Shown here: piece after piece, positions 41,382 to 51,073 of the stretch
Numbering within the stretch: position 1 is the stretch's first letter
Layout: each line of letters begins with the position of its first letter
Source: JABDBE01 sp963832245
Lineage (GTDB): Bacteria; Acidobacteriota; Terriglobia; Terriglobales; Acidobacteriaceae
Direction of reading: 5' to 3'
DNA: 64,000 bases
NCBI GenBank assembly: GCA_963832245.1
Contig: CAWHTG010000004.1
Span: 124,001 to 188,000 of the forward strand
The notes under the pieces: model-generated
The model's database searches: none
The model's input: the letters and a program-made list of their open reading frames with translations, nothing else
Told to the model about the DNA's origin: nothing
Position numbers and translations under genes: made by a program

Positions 41382-41933
41382 ATGAAAACGGAATCTTTGC
41401 AGGACCTGTATGTGGAACAACTGAAAGATTTGTATGACGCCGAAAATCAATTGATCAAAGCACTGCCGAAGATGGCGAAGGCCGCATCCTCGCCAGAGTT
41501 GCGCATTGCCTTCGAGGAGCATCTCGAAAAGACTAAGGAACATGCTCAGCGCATTGAGACTATTTTCGAAGGCATGGGAGAAAAGGCGAAGGGCCAGAAA
41601 TGCAAGGCCATGGAAGGGTTGGTGAAAGAAGGCGGTGAGGTCATCGAAGAGGACATGGGAGAGGGCGTGAAGGATGCTGCTCTCATCGCAGCGGCCCAGC
41701 GGGTCGAACACTACGAGATGGCGGGCTATGGGTGCGTGCGCACCTATGCCAATCTGCTCGGAGATAGCGAGGCCGCAAATCTTCTCGAACAGACACTCCA
41801 GGAAGAGAAGGAAGCGGACGAGTTGCTTGGTGGAATTGCTGAGCAAATTAATGTGGCAATTCCCCAGGGACGAAATGGGAACACGAAGCGAACCAGCAAC
41901 GTCTCGGGTCGAAGATCAAGACCCGCGGCCTGA
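41382..41933 (+). CDS. DUF892 (YciE/YciF-like) ferritin-fold protein
   Basis: A 183-residue protein: MKTESLQDLYVEQLKDLYDA, ENQLIKALPKMAKAASSPEL, FEEHLEKTKEHAQRIETIFE, and HYEMAGYGCVRTYANLLGDS are the four helices of the DUF892 ferritin-like bundle with conserved Glu/His metal positions. Members are induced by stress; the exact role is unknown. GGAGGCCAGGA precedes the ATG. A basic, Asn/Arg-rich tail of about 20 residues follows the fold. Confidence 0.92.
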   Translation: MKTESLQDLYVEQLKDLYDAENQLIKALPKMAKAASSPELRIAFEEHLEKTKEHAQRIETIFEGMGEKAKGQKCKAMEGLVKEGGEVIEEDMGEGVKDAALIAAAQRVEHYEMAGYGCVRTYANLLGDSEAANLLEQTLQEEKEADELLGGIAEQINVAIPQGRNGNTKRTSNVSGRRSRPAA

Positions 41934-42470
41934 CTTGAAGGAAGCAGTTTTGGGGCGGGGCGACCATTTCTGAGTTGCCCCGAGACCCCTCTGCGAGAGC
42001 CAATAATGCGGAATTACATTCTTGCGAAAACTTAGTAAGGTGTTGATGAAGAGAAAGAAAGCACAATTTCTCGCCATTTCTTTCTCAACGTATTCCTGAA
42101 TGCTGGAGAGGTGGGCCGAAGTAAGGGGACTCTTCCCGGCAATTACGGAATTGGCCTGATAGATTCTTTGTCGCCACTGATTAATATTAACTAAGCCCCA
42201 ACGCGAGGGGTGGAAGGCAGGCGTTGATACATTTCCCTTTTATGCCGGCGCTTGCCTTCCTCCCCCAAAGTGTCCCCCCTACAAATAAGAGCACGCTTGA
42301 GGAAATAAGAGCACGCTTAAGGCTGCTACACGAATCTTGTTGCTGTACACGGAATCTCACGGCTTCGCAGGCTACCCAGAAATCAGTTTTCGCAACTAAA
42401 ACTGCTGGATACGGCGCAAATTTGCAAGCATGTGCCGGACTCGAGAGTTTAGGCAACTTAGGAGCGAATC
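41934..42470. other. Intergenic with a small tandem repeat
   Basis: About 540 bp with no credible gene. Contains two tandem copies of AAATAAGAGCACGCTTRA at 42283-42300 and 42303-42320. Confidence 0.5.
42283..42320 (+). repeat. Tandem duplication (20-nt period)
   Basis: AAATAAGAGCACGCTTGA then AAATAAGAGCACGCTTAA, differing at one base. Too short to be a satellite; perhaps a local slippage or a doubled binding site. Confidence 0.7.
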
Positions 42471-42668
42471 ATGGGAAACGAAACTGAAAAAGATTTCCAG
42501 CACCAACAAACAAATCCTGCTGGAACAGACCCCTCGAAAAGAAATAATCCCTCGCAACAGGGCGGACAGAACCCCAATCAGCAGGATCCATCCAAGAAGA
42601 ACCCTTCACAGGGCAATGATCCCCGGCAGCGCGAGGACGAGAACGTAGAAAAGCGTCGGGCGTCGTAA
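42471..42668 (+). CDS. 65-residue disordered Gln/Asn/Pro-rich protein
   Basis: ATG at 42471 with AGGAGCGAATC upstream. The protein is highly polar, rich in Q, N, P, S and K (NPSQQGGQNPNQQDPSKKNP), with no hydrophobic core: intrinsically disordered, resembling small hydrophilin-like stress proteins. It is followed within 20 nt by a strong terminator, which supports a real transcript. No family is recognised. Confidence 0.7.
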   Translation: MGNETEKDFQHQQTNPAGTDPSKRNNPSQQGGQNPNQQDPSKKNPSQGNDPRQREDENVEKRRAS

Positions 42669-42683
42669 TTGTTATGTTGTGCC

Positions 42684-42714
42684 AAAATCCCCCCGAGGCT
42701 GCTCGGGGGATTTT
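42684..42714 (+). terminator. Strong intrinsic terminator
   Basis: AAAATCCCCCCGAG, loop GCTG, CTCGGGGGATTTT. A long GC-rich stem flanked by A- and T-runs, so it can work on both strands. It ends the small disordered-protein gene. Confidence 0.88.
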
Positions 42715-43052
42715 GCATCTGGGCGGCAAACTTCTGCCTTCCTGATGCTGTAAGTCGTTGACGCTGCCGGATTTTGTCCGGACAAAGCTGTTACCTGCCT
42801 ACAGTAAATACCCTAGAGCGATCTCGGTACCTTTCGTGTTAATACATTACCAGGCCGAAGTTCCGCCGCTCTTGTTTCACATTAGATGCGATGTTTGCGA
42901 GGGGTCGGCCTAGTCGTAACCGGACCACCCTGCACTTGTCTGTTTGTGGGAACGGGAAGCTTGAGCGCCGATGACCCGATTCCTAGCAATACAAGGCAAA
43001 GGCAGAGCAAACACCGAACGCACAAACACAGAACCCCCCCGTTCCTTAAGAG
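42715..43052. other. Upstream region of the poly-HAMP kinase
   Basis: About 340 bp. A short CCGGATTTTGTCCGG hairpin lies at 42767-42781. No convincing promoter box or gene is seen. Confidence 0.4.
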
Positions 43053-46000
43053 ATGACCATGAAGAGAAATAACCGTAACGCAGCTGCCGCGACCATAGAT
43101 AGCCCACCCAAAGATAGCGCACCCCAGTCGAGTGAAAAAAACAATGGGCATTCGACGATTATCGCCGAACCCGCGTCCGCGGATTTCAACGCGATACTCG
43201 CAAGCTTGCAGACCATGCGCGACGGAGACTTTTCCGTACGGCTTCCCGGGTCTTGGACGGGTCTCGCCGGCAAGATCGCAGACACGTTTAACGAGATCGT
43301 CGCCGCCAATCAGCAAATGGCGCAAGAATTAAAGCGTGTGGGTCAGGTCGTCGGCAAGGAAGGACGAACCCGTGAACGCACAAGGTTTCATGAATCAAGG
43401 GGCGCTTGGGGCGAGATGGAAGTTTCCGTCAATACCCTGGTGGAGGATCTGCTGCGCCCCACCACGGAGGTTACCCGCGCCATCGCGGCTGTCGCTCAGG
43501 GCAACCTGACGCAAACTGTGCGGCTGGACGTGGACGGGCGGCCCCTCGAAGGCGAGTTCTTGCGTTCGGCCAACATCGTGAACACCATGATTCAGCAGCT
43601 GGGCGTGTTCACGGCTGAAGTCACGCGCGTAGCTCGTGAAGTGGGTACTGACGGCAAGCTGGGCGGCCAGGCGCAGGTGCCCGGTGTGGCCGGTACCTGG
43701 AAGGACCTCACTGACTCCGTTAACTCGATGGCCAGTAACCTGACCGGACAGGTGCGCAATATCGCCGAGGTGGCGACGGCCGTGGCCAGCGGCGACCTCT
43801 CTCGCAAAATTACCGTGGACGTGCGCGGCGAAATTCTTCAGCTCAAAGAAGCTATCAACACGATGGTGGATCAGCTCCGGTCATTCGCGTCGGAAGTTAC
43901 GCGCGTGGCCCGCGAAGTAGGTACTGACGGCAAACTCGGTGGACAGGCCGTGGTGCCCGGCGTGGCGGGTACCTGGAAAGATCTTACCGACTCCGTCAAC
44001 GCAATGGCCGGAAACCTGACGGCTCAAGTGCGCAACATCGCTGAGGTAACAACTGCTGTGGCTCGCGGCGACTTGTCGCGCAAGATCACTGTAGACGTGA
44101 AAGGCGAAATTCTCGAACTCAAAGACACCATTAACACCATGGTGGATCAGCTCAACGCGTTCGCCGGAGAAGTGACTCGCGTGGCCCGCGAAGTGGGTAC
44201 GGAAGGCAAACTCGGCGGCCAGGCGCAGGTGCCTGGCGTGGGCGGCACTTGGAAAGATCTGACCGATAACGTGAACTTCATGGCCAGCAACCTGACCGGT
44301 CAGGTGCGAAACATTGCCGAAGTGGCGACGGCCATTGCCAGCGGCGACCTTTCTCGCAAAATTACCGTCGACGTGCGCGGTGAAATTTTGCAGCTAAAGG
44401 AAACCCTTAACACGATGGTGGACCAACTCAACCGCTTCGCTGGTGAAGTGACGCGTGTGGCCCGCGAAGTAGGTACGGAAGGTCGATTGGGCGGTCAAGC
44501 CAACGTGCCAGGCGTCGCGGGTACGTGGAAGGATCTTACCGACTCCGTCAACTCTATGGCCGGAAACCTCACCGGTCAGGTCCGCAACATTGCCGAAGTG
44601 ACTACCGCCGTGGCTCGTGGCGATTTGTCACGCAAAATCACGGTAGACGTGAAGGGCGAAATTCTCGAACTCAAGAACACCATCAACACGATGGTGGACC
44701 AGCTTAACGCGTTCGCGGGCGAAGTAACTCGTGTAGCTCGCGAAGTCGGCACCGAAGGCAAACTTGGAGGTCAGGCGCAGGTGCCGGGCGTCGCCGGTAC
44801 GTGGAAGGATCTCACGGACAACGTGAACTTCATGGCCAGCAACTTGACCGGACAAGTCCGCAACATCGCCGAAGTGGCAACAGCTGTGGCCCGCGGCGAC
44901 TTATCACGCAAGATCACGGTCGATGTGAAAGGCGAAATCCTCGAACTCAAAGACACCATTAACACCATGGTGGACCAGTTGAGGTCATTCGCTTCGGAAG
45001 TGACCCGTGTCGCCCGCGAAGTCGGTACGGACGGCAGGTTGGGAGGCCAGGCGCAGGTGCCAGGCGTCGGAGGCACCTGGAAAGACCTTACGGACTCCGT
45101 GAACTCGATGGCCAGCAACCTGACCGGACAGGTGCGCAACATTGCCGAGGTGTCCACTGCCATCGCTACCGGTAACCTTTCCAAGAAAATCACCGTAAAC
45201 GTCAGCGGCGAGATTCTTCTGCTCAAGGAAACCATCAACACGATGGTGGATCAGCTTAACGCGTTCGCCGGTGAAGTAACGCGCGTGGCGCGCGAAGTCG
45301 GATCCGAAGGCCGATTGGGCGGGCAGGCCAACGTGCCGGGTGTCGCGGGTACTTGGAAAGATCTCACTGACTCGGTGAACTCAATGGCCGGAAACCTTAC
45401 CGGCCAGGTTCGTAATATTGCCGAAGTGACGACGGCCGTGGCTCGCGGCGACTTGTCGCGCAAAATCACGGTGGACGTGAAGGGCGAAATTCTCGAACTC
45501 AAGAACACCATTAATACGATGGTGGACCAACTGAACGCGTTCGCCGGCGAAGTGACTCGCGTAGCCCGCGAAGTCGGCACCGACGGCAAACTGGGCGGTC
45601 AGGCGCAGGTGCCGGGCGTCGCCGGTACGTGGAAGGATCTCACCGACAACGTGAACTTCATGGCTAGCAATTTGACCGGGCAGGTGCGAAACATCGCTGA
45701 AGTCGCCACGGCCATTGCGACCGGTGACCTTTCCAAGAAGATCACAGTGGACGTCCGCGGCGAGATTTTGCAGCTCAAAGAAACGCTCAACACCATGGTC
45801 GAGCAGTTGCGCTCATTCGCGGCGGAAGTGACGCGCGTGGCTCGTGAAGTAGGTAGCGAAGGCCGACTGGGCGGACAGGCTAACGTGCCTGGTGTCGCCG
45901 GAACGTGGAAGGATCTTACCGACTCCGTGAACGCCATGGCCGGAAACCTAACGGCTCAAGTGCGAAATATCGCCGAAGTAACCACAGCCGTGGCTCGCGG

Positions 46001-49000
46001 CGATTTGTCACGCAAAATCACGGTAGATGTGAAAGGCGAAATTCTCGAACTGAAGAACACCATCAACACAATGGTGGACCAGCTCAACGCGTTCGCGGCC
46101 GAGGTGACACGCGTGGCTCGCGAAGTGGGTACCGAAGGCAAGCTTGGAGGCCAGGCGCAGGTGCCTGGAGTGGCCGGTACTTGGAAGGATCTCACCGATA
46201 ACGTCAACGTGATGGCCGCGAACCTCACCGAACAGGTACGCGGTATCGTCAAAGTGGTGACGGCCGTCGCTGACGGCGAACTCACCCAGAAGCTGACCGT
46301 GAACGCCAAGGGCGAGGTTGCGGCTCTGGCTGAGACGATCAACAACATGACCGACACACTCGCCACCTTCGCCGACCAGGTCACGACCGTAGCACGCGAA
46401 GTCGGCGTGGAAGGCCGTCTGGGTGGTCAAGCCAACGTGCCCGGCGCGGCCGGCACATGGAAAGATCTTACCGGCAACGTCAACCTGCTAGCCGATAATC
46501 TTACCAACCAGGTGCGCGCAATCGCGGAAGTCGCGACTGCCGTGACCAAAGGCGACCTCACCCGATCAATTCAGGTGGAAGCGAGCGGCGAAGTTGCCGA
46601 GTTGAAAGACAACATCAACACCATGATTGACAACCTGCGGCTCACCACGGACCGCAATACCGAGCAGGACTGGCTCAAGACCAACCTCGCGCGCTTCACC
46701 AGCATGTTGCAAGGGCAGCGCGACCTGACTACCGTGGGACAGAAACTGCTCTCGGAGTTGGCGCCACTGGTGAGCGCGCAGCAGGGTGTGATCTACCAGA
46801 TGGAGACCGAGGAATCCGCCGGCATGGTGCTACTCTCGGCATTTGCCGCTAAAGGGGACGATGGGCATCTGCGGCGCATCAAGTTAGGCGAGGGTCTCGT
46901 CGGACAATGCGCGGCAGAAAAAAAGCGCATGTTGATTACCGATCTGCCGGAAAAAACCGTTCCCATTCGCTCGGGATTGTTCGAGGCCGTTCCCCGTAAC
47001 GTCATCGTTCTGCCGGTGCTCTTCGAGGATCACGTAAAAGCCGTCATCGAACTGGCGTCGCTGAGTAACTTTACCGCGTCGCATCTGGCGTTTCTTGAGC
47101 AGCTGACAGCCAGCATCGGCATCGTGCTGAACAGCATTGAGGCAACGATGCAGACCGAAGGCCTGCTGAAGCAATCGCAACAGCTAGCCACCGAACTGCA
47201 AACGCAGCAAAGAGAATTGCAGCAGACCAACGAGCAGCTGGCGCAAAAAGCCCAGCAACTCGCCGAGCAGAACGTGGAAGTGGAACGCAAGAACCAGGAA
47301 ATCGAGCAGGCGCGCGGCGCGTTGGAAGAGAAAGCCAAAGAACTGGCCCTGACCTCCAAGTACAAGTCGGAATTCCTGGCAAACATGTCTCACGAGTTGC
47401 GGACGCCGTTGAACAGCATTCTCGTCCTGGGTCAACAGCTTCAGGACAATCCCGATGGCAATTTGACCCCGAAGCAGGTCGAGTTTGCCCGAACCATCCA
47501 CGGTGCGGGAACCGATCTGCTGAACCTCATCAGCGACATTCTCGACCTATCGAAAATCGAGTCTGGCACGGTTTCGGTGGAGGCCGAAGAAGTCTTCTTC
47601 GCCAGCCTGCTGGATATGGTCGCTCGCCCATTCCGCCACGAAGCGGAGAACCGGCGGCTTGCGTTCGAGGTGCATTCCGATCCGCACCTCACCCGCAGCC
47701 TGGTTACCGACTCAAAGCGTCTACAGCAGGTTCTCAAGAATCTGTTATCCAATGCGTTTAAATTTACCGAACAGGGAGGCGTGCAACTGAACGTATCGCT
47801 TGCCTCGGGCGGATGGACCGAAGACCATCCAATTCTCAATAGCGCAGCGTCAGTTGTCGCCTTCGAAGTTTCCGATACCGGTATCGGCATTCCGTCGGAG
47901 AAGCAACGAATCATCTTCGAAGCCTTCCAGCAGGCAGATGCCGGCACCAGCCGCAAGTACGGAGGAACAGGCTTGGGGCTGGCGATCAGCCGCGAACTGG
48001 CCAGCCTGCTCGGCGGCGAGATTCAACTGCGCAGCGCCCCGGGCAAGGGAAGCACTTTCATCCTGTATTTGCCTCAGACCTACGTAGGTCCATCCGCGGC
48101 CAGTGCAACCGCCATGGAGCGAAAAGCTCGGTCGACCACTTCGCCGCTCCAATTGTCCGCAGTCCGGACGGCTGAGGCTGCAGTGGAGCACGTTCCCGAT
48201 GACCGTGAGAATCTGCAGCCAGATGATGCCATCTTGCTGATTGTCGAGGACGACCCGCACTACGCCCGCGTCCTATGCGATCTCTCACGCGATACGGGAT
48301 TCAAGGTTCTGGTTGCGATGAAGGGCGCGGAAGCTCTCGCCCTCGCCCGTGAGTTCCATCCCACCGCCGTGTCGCTGGATGTTTTCTTGCCAGACATGCT
48401 GGGCTGGACCGTACTCAACCATCTGAAACAGGATCCAGCCATTCGCCACATCCCGGTGCAGATGCTCACGCTCGACGAAGACCGGCATCACGGTCTGGCC
48501 CGCGGGGCCTTCGCCTTCGTGACCAAGCCAACTACACCCGAGGGACTGGGCGCGGCTTTGACCCGAATCAAGGAATACACGACGCCGCGCCGTAAGCGGT
48601 TGCTGGTGGTCGAAGATAATCCGGCGGAGCAGCTCAGTATCCGCGAACTGCTGGGTTATGACGACATCGATGTCTCGGTTGCCGCCAGCGGCAGCGATGC
48701 GCTAAACATGCTTAGCGACCGACCGTTCGACTGCGTGGTGCTCGATTTGCGTCTTCCCGACATGTCGGGCTTCGACGTCTTGGAGCGTCTCCGCGACACT
48801 CCAGAGCTGAGCGACCTGCCGGTTGTGGTGTTCACGGGGAAAGAGTTGTCATCGGAAGAAGATGCCCGTCTGCACACGCTGGCGCGCAGCGTGGTCGTGA
48901 AGGGCGTCGAGTCTCCGGAACGGTTGCTCGATGAAACCGCGCTGTTCCTGCATCGCATCGTCGCCGATCTCCCGCCTGAGAAGCAGAAAATGCTCGACCG

Positions 49001-49397
49001 GCTGCATCGTTCCGATGACGCCCTGGTGGGAAAGAAGGTGCTGGTGGTCGATGACGATGTGCGCAACATTTTCGCCCTGAGCAGCGTGCTGGAGCGCCGC
49101 GGAATGACGGTGTTGACCGCTGGAACGGGACGGGAGGCGATTGCAACGCTCGAATCCACGCCTGATTTGGCAATCGTGCTGATGGATATCATGATGCCGG
49201 AGATGGATGGATACGAAACCATGCAGGTGATCCGGCAGAACACGATGTTCCGGCGCTTGCCCATCATCGCGCTCACCGCGAAAGCCATGAAAGGCGATCG
49301 TGAGAAGTGTCTCGAAGCGGGGGCGTCCGAGTACCTGGCAAAACCGGTCAATACCGAACAATTGCTTTCTGCGCTGCGTATGTGGCTGCACAGATAA
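43053..49397 (+). CDS. Poly-HAMP hybrid sensor histidine kinase with three receivers
   Basis: A 2114-residue soluble kinase; no membrane helix is visible. After about 190 residues (with a diverged HAMP-like EVTRAIAAVAQGNLTQTV) come eleven 92-residue HAMP units, each containing REVGxxGxLGGQ, TWKDLT and a GDLS-like motif. Then a GAF domain (about 1205-1365), a coiled coil, HisKA (SHELRTPLNSIL, phospho-His near 1446), HATPase (DTGIGIPSE, GTGLGLAISREL), and three receivers starting near 1726, 1848 and 1994; the acceptor Asp is clear in SLDVFLPDM, VVLDLRLPDM and VLMDIMMPEM. The layout recalls fungal group III (Nik1/Os-1) osmosensing kinases. ATG 43059 is an alternative start. Likely operon with the next kinase. 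Confidence 0.93.
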   Translation: MTMKRNNRNAAAATIDSPPKDSAPQSSEKNNGHSTIIAEPASADFNAILASLQTMRDGDFSVRLPGSWTGLAGKIADTFNEIVAANQQMAQELKRVGQVVGKEGRTRERTRFHESRGAWGEMEVSVNTLVEDLLRPTTEVTRAIAAVAQGNLTQTVRLDVDGRPLEGEFLRSANIVNTMIQQLGVFTAEVTRVAREVGTDGKLGGQAQVPGVAGTWKDLTDSVNSMASNLTGQVRNIAEVATAVASGDLSRKITVDVRGEILQLKEAINTMVDQLRSFASEVTRVAREVGTDGKLGGQAVVPGVAGTWKDLTDSVNAMAGNLTAQVRNIAEVTTAVARGDLSRKITVDVKGEILELKDTINTMVDQLNAFAGEVTRVAREVGTEGKLGGQAQVPGVGGTWKDLTDNVNFMASNLTGQVRNIAEVATAIASGDLSRKITVDVRGEILQLKETLNTMVDQLNRFAGEVTRVAREVGTEGRLGGQANVPGVAGTWKDLTDSVNSMAGNLTGQVRNIAEVTTAVARGDLSRKITVDVKGEILELKNTINTMVDQLNAFAGEVTRVAREVGTEGKLGGQAQVPGVAGTWKDLTDNVNFMASNLTGQVRNIAEVATAVARGDLSRKITVDVKGEILELKDTINTMVDQLRSFASEVTRVAREVGTDGRLGGQAQVPGVGGTWKDLTDSVNSMASNLTGQVRNIAEVSTAIATGNLSKKITVNVSGEILLLKETINTMVDQLNAFAGEVTRVAREVGSEGRLGGQANVPGVAGTWKDLTDSVNSMAGNLTGQVRNIAEVTTAVARGDLSRKITVDVKGEILELKNTINTMVDQLNAFAGEVTRVAREVGTDGKLGGQAQVPGVAGTWKDLTDNVNFMASNLTGQVRNIAEVATAIATGDLSKKITVDVRGEILQLKETLNTMVEQLRSFAAEVTRVAREVGSEGRLGGQANVPGVAGTWKDLTDSVNAMAGNLTAQVRNIAEVTTAVARGDLSRKITVDVKGEILELKNTINTMVDQLNAFAAEVTRVAREVGTEGKLGGQAQVPGVAGTWKDLTDNVNVMAANLTEQVRGIVKVVTAVADGELTQKLTVNAKGEVAALAETINNMTDTLATFADQVTTVAREVGVEGRLGGQANVPGAAGTWKDLTGNVNLLADNLTNQVRAIAEVATAVTKGDLTRSIQVEASGEVAELKDNINTMIDNLRLTTDRNTEQDWLKTNLARFTSMLQGQRDLTTVGQKLLSELAPLVSAQQGVIYQMETEESAGMVLLSAFAAKGDDGHLRRIKLGEGLVGQCAAEKKRMLITDLPEKTVPIRSGLFEAVPRNVIVLPVLFEDHVKAVIELASLSNFTASHLAFLEQLTASIGIVLNSIEATMQTEGLLKQSQQLATELQTQQRELQQTNEQLAQKAQQLAEQNVEVERKNQEIEQARGALEEKAKELALTSKYKSEFLANMSHELRTPLNSILVLGQQLQDNPDGNLTPKQVEFARTIHGAGTDLLNLISDILDLSKIESGTVSVEAEEVFFASLLDMVARPFRHEAENRRLAFEVHSDPHLTRSLVTDSKRLQQVLKNLLSNAFKFTEQGGVQLNVSLASGGWTEDHPILNSAASVVAFEVSDTGIGIPSEKQRIIFEAFQQADAGTSRKYGGTGLGLAISRELASLLGGEIQLRSAPGKGSTFILYLPQTYVGPSAASATAMERKARSTTSPLQLSAVRTAEAAVEHVPDDRENLQPDDAILLIVEDDPHYARVLCDLSRDTGFKVLVAMKGAEALALAREFHPTAVSLDVFLPDMLGWTVLNHLKQDPAIRHIPVQMLTLDEDRHHGLARGAFAFVTKPTTPEGLGAALTRIKEYTTPRRKRLLVVEDNPAEQLSIRELLGYDDIDVSVAASGSDALNMLSDRPFDCVVLDLRLPDMSGFDVLERLRDTPELSDLPVVVFTGKELSSEEDARLHTLARSVVVKGVESPERLLDETALFLHRIVADLPPEKQKMLDRLHRSDDALVGKKVLVVDDDVRNIFALSSVLERRGMTVLTAGTGREAIATLESTPDLAIVLMDIMMPEMDGYETMQVIRQNTMFRRLPIIALTAKAMKGDREKCLEAGASEYLAKPVNTEQLLSALRMWLHR
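43629..46664 (+). repeat. Eleven tandem 276-bp coding repeats (HAMP units)
   Basis: Unit starts recur every 276 bp (43629, 43905 ... 46389). Units 1-10 are very alike; unit 11 and the end of unit 10 are more diverged. Most alternate between two subtypes, TTAVARGDLS...GEILELK and ATAIASGDLS...GEILQLK. Confidence 0.93.
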
Positions 49398-49449
49398 ACT
49401 GGCTCGTGGTTGCAGTGGTTAAGTACCCTTTGGGGGTTTATTAAACCAA

Positions 49450-51054
49450 ATGACGTCAAATGAAAAAGTGAACATTCTCATGGTGGATGATCAGCCCGGC
49501 AAGCTGCTCAGCTATGAGGTAATCCTGGCTGAACTTGGGGAGAATCTGCTCAAGGCGACTTCGGGAAAGGAAGCTCTGGAACATCTGCTGAAGACCGATA
49601 TCGCGGTCGTGCTGATGGACGTGAGTATGCCCGATCTCGACGGTTTTGAATTGGCGGATCTGATCCGGCAGCATCCACGCTTTCAAAGGACAGCGATCAT
49701 CTTTATTTCTGCCGTGTACATGACCGACCTGGACCGCCTTAAAGGATATCAACGCGGGGCGGTGGATTACATCTCCGTTCCGGTTATTCCGGAACTCTTA
49801 CGGGCAAAGGTCAGCATATTTGCCGAACTGCATCGCAAAGCGAAACAACTGGAAGGCCTCAATCGTGAACTGGAGGGGCGCGTTGCTGAGCGAACCGAAG
49901 AATTAGAAAGAAGAGCGGAAACGCTGCAGCAGCTCAACAGTGAACTCGCCCGAAAGAATCAGGAACTCGACGCTATTGTGCGCACCGCGCCTGACATCAT
50001 CTTCAGTCGGCAGGCCGACGGCGCGAGGGACTATATTAGCGATCGATTTTACGAGTACACGGGGGCCGCGCTGAACTCCGCGAATGGCTTCGGGTGGCTG
50101 GACTTCGTGCATCCCGAGGACATGGAACGAAGCATGTCCCAGTGGATGCACTGCATCAAATCGGGCGACAACTATGAATCCGAATATCGCATCCGCGGGA
50201 AAGACGGACAATACCGCTGGTTCCGGGCTCGTGCTGTCCCCATTCGAGATTTCGAAGGGCAGATCGTGAAATGGTACGGAACCTGCTCCGACATTCATGA
50301 TAGTAAAGTGCTGGAACAGTCGATCCGCGCGAGCGCCAGTGAATTGGAGAGGTTGGTCGATGACCGGACCGCCGCTCTTAGACGGCTTTCCGGCCGCCTG
50401 CTCACCATGCAGGACGACGAGCGGCGGCGCATCGCGCGCGAACTGCACGATGGCTTAGGGCAGGAACTGGCTGCGGCAAAAATGATGATGGACGGCATCC
50501 AGGAGAAAAACTCAGCTCAAACAAACCGGCGAGTCGCTAAGGATGCCAGTGAGACCATCAATCGCGCCATTCAGCAAGTTCGTAGCCTTTCTCATCTTTT
50601 GCATCCACCCTTGCTCGATGAAGTCGGGCTGCTCTCAGCAGTGCGATGGTATTTGGACGGTCTGACCAAGCGTAGCGGCATCGAAACCTCGCTCGATGTG
50701 CAGCCCCCCGCTTTTCCGCGACTGGGAGCCGAGTTGGAGACCGCCATCTTCCGTATCATTCAGGAAGCCCTCACCAATGTTTATCGGCATTCGGGCGCAA
50801 AGCAAGCTTGGGTTAGCCTAATGCAACGCGACAGTCAGGTGACGGTCACGATCCGAGATGATGGAAAAGGGATCGAAAATCCAGTCGCAGAGCTTCGACC
50901 GGGTAGCGTCGGTATCGGCATCGGAGGAATGAGCCAGAGGGCGAAAGAATTTGGTGGAGAGTTACGGCTGAAGAATATCGTTCCCGGTACGCTGGTGGAG
51001 GTGGCTGTACCTTACCTCGCTGCAGCATCGGAAAAGGCGCCTGCCCTGGTTTAG
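49450..51054 (+). CDS. REC-PAS-HisKA_3 sensor histidine kinase
   Basis: A 534-residue protein: N-terminal receiver (8-125, VVLMDVSMPDLDGFEL), a coiled coil (LEGLNRELEGRVAERTEELE), a PAS/PAC domain (about 175-295, IVRTAPDIIFSRQADGARDY ... KWYGTCSDIHD), then a NarX/LuxR-type dimerisation domain RRRIARELHDGLGQELAAAK with phospho-His near 331, and an HATPase (QEALTNVYRHSGAKQ, IRDDGKGI). It likely phosphorylates a DNA-binding NarL-type response regulator, none of which is adjacent. It lies 52 nt after the poly-HAMP kinase; its receiver may take phosphate from it. Confidence 0.92.
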   Translation: MTSNEKVNILMVDDQPGKLLSYEVILAELGENLLKATSGKEALEHLLKTDIAVVLMDVSMPDLDGFELADLIRQHPRFQRTAIIFISAVYMTDLDRLKGYQRGAVDYISVPVIPELLRAKVSIFAELHRKAKQLEGLNRELEGRVAERTEELERRAETLQQLNSELARKNQELDAIVRTAPDIIFSRQADGARDYISDRFYEYTGAALNSANGFGWLDFVHPEDMERSMSQWMHCIKSGDNYESEYRIRGKDGQYRWFRARAVPIRDFEGQIVKWYGTCSDIHDSKVLEQSIRASASELERLVDDRTAALRRLSGRLLTMQDDERRRIARELHDGLGQELAAAKMMMDGIQEKNSAQTNRRVAKDASETINRAIQQVRSLSHLLHPPLLDEVGLLSAVRWYLDGLTKRSGIETSLDVQPPAFPRLGAELETAIFRIIQEALTNVYRHSGAKQAWVSLMQRDSQVTVTIRDDGKGIENPVAELRPGSVGIGIGGMSQRAKEFGGELRLKNIVPGTLVEVAVPYLAAASEKAPALV

Positions 51055-51073
51055 ATCTTTGTAGCCGCGCCGT

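Noticed and set aside
43629..46664. Regular 276-bp repeats as a CRISPR or satellite array
   Set aside because: The period is an exact multiple of three, the frame is continuous, and each unit encodes a HAMP domain.
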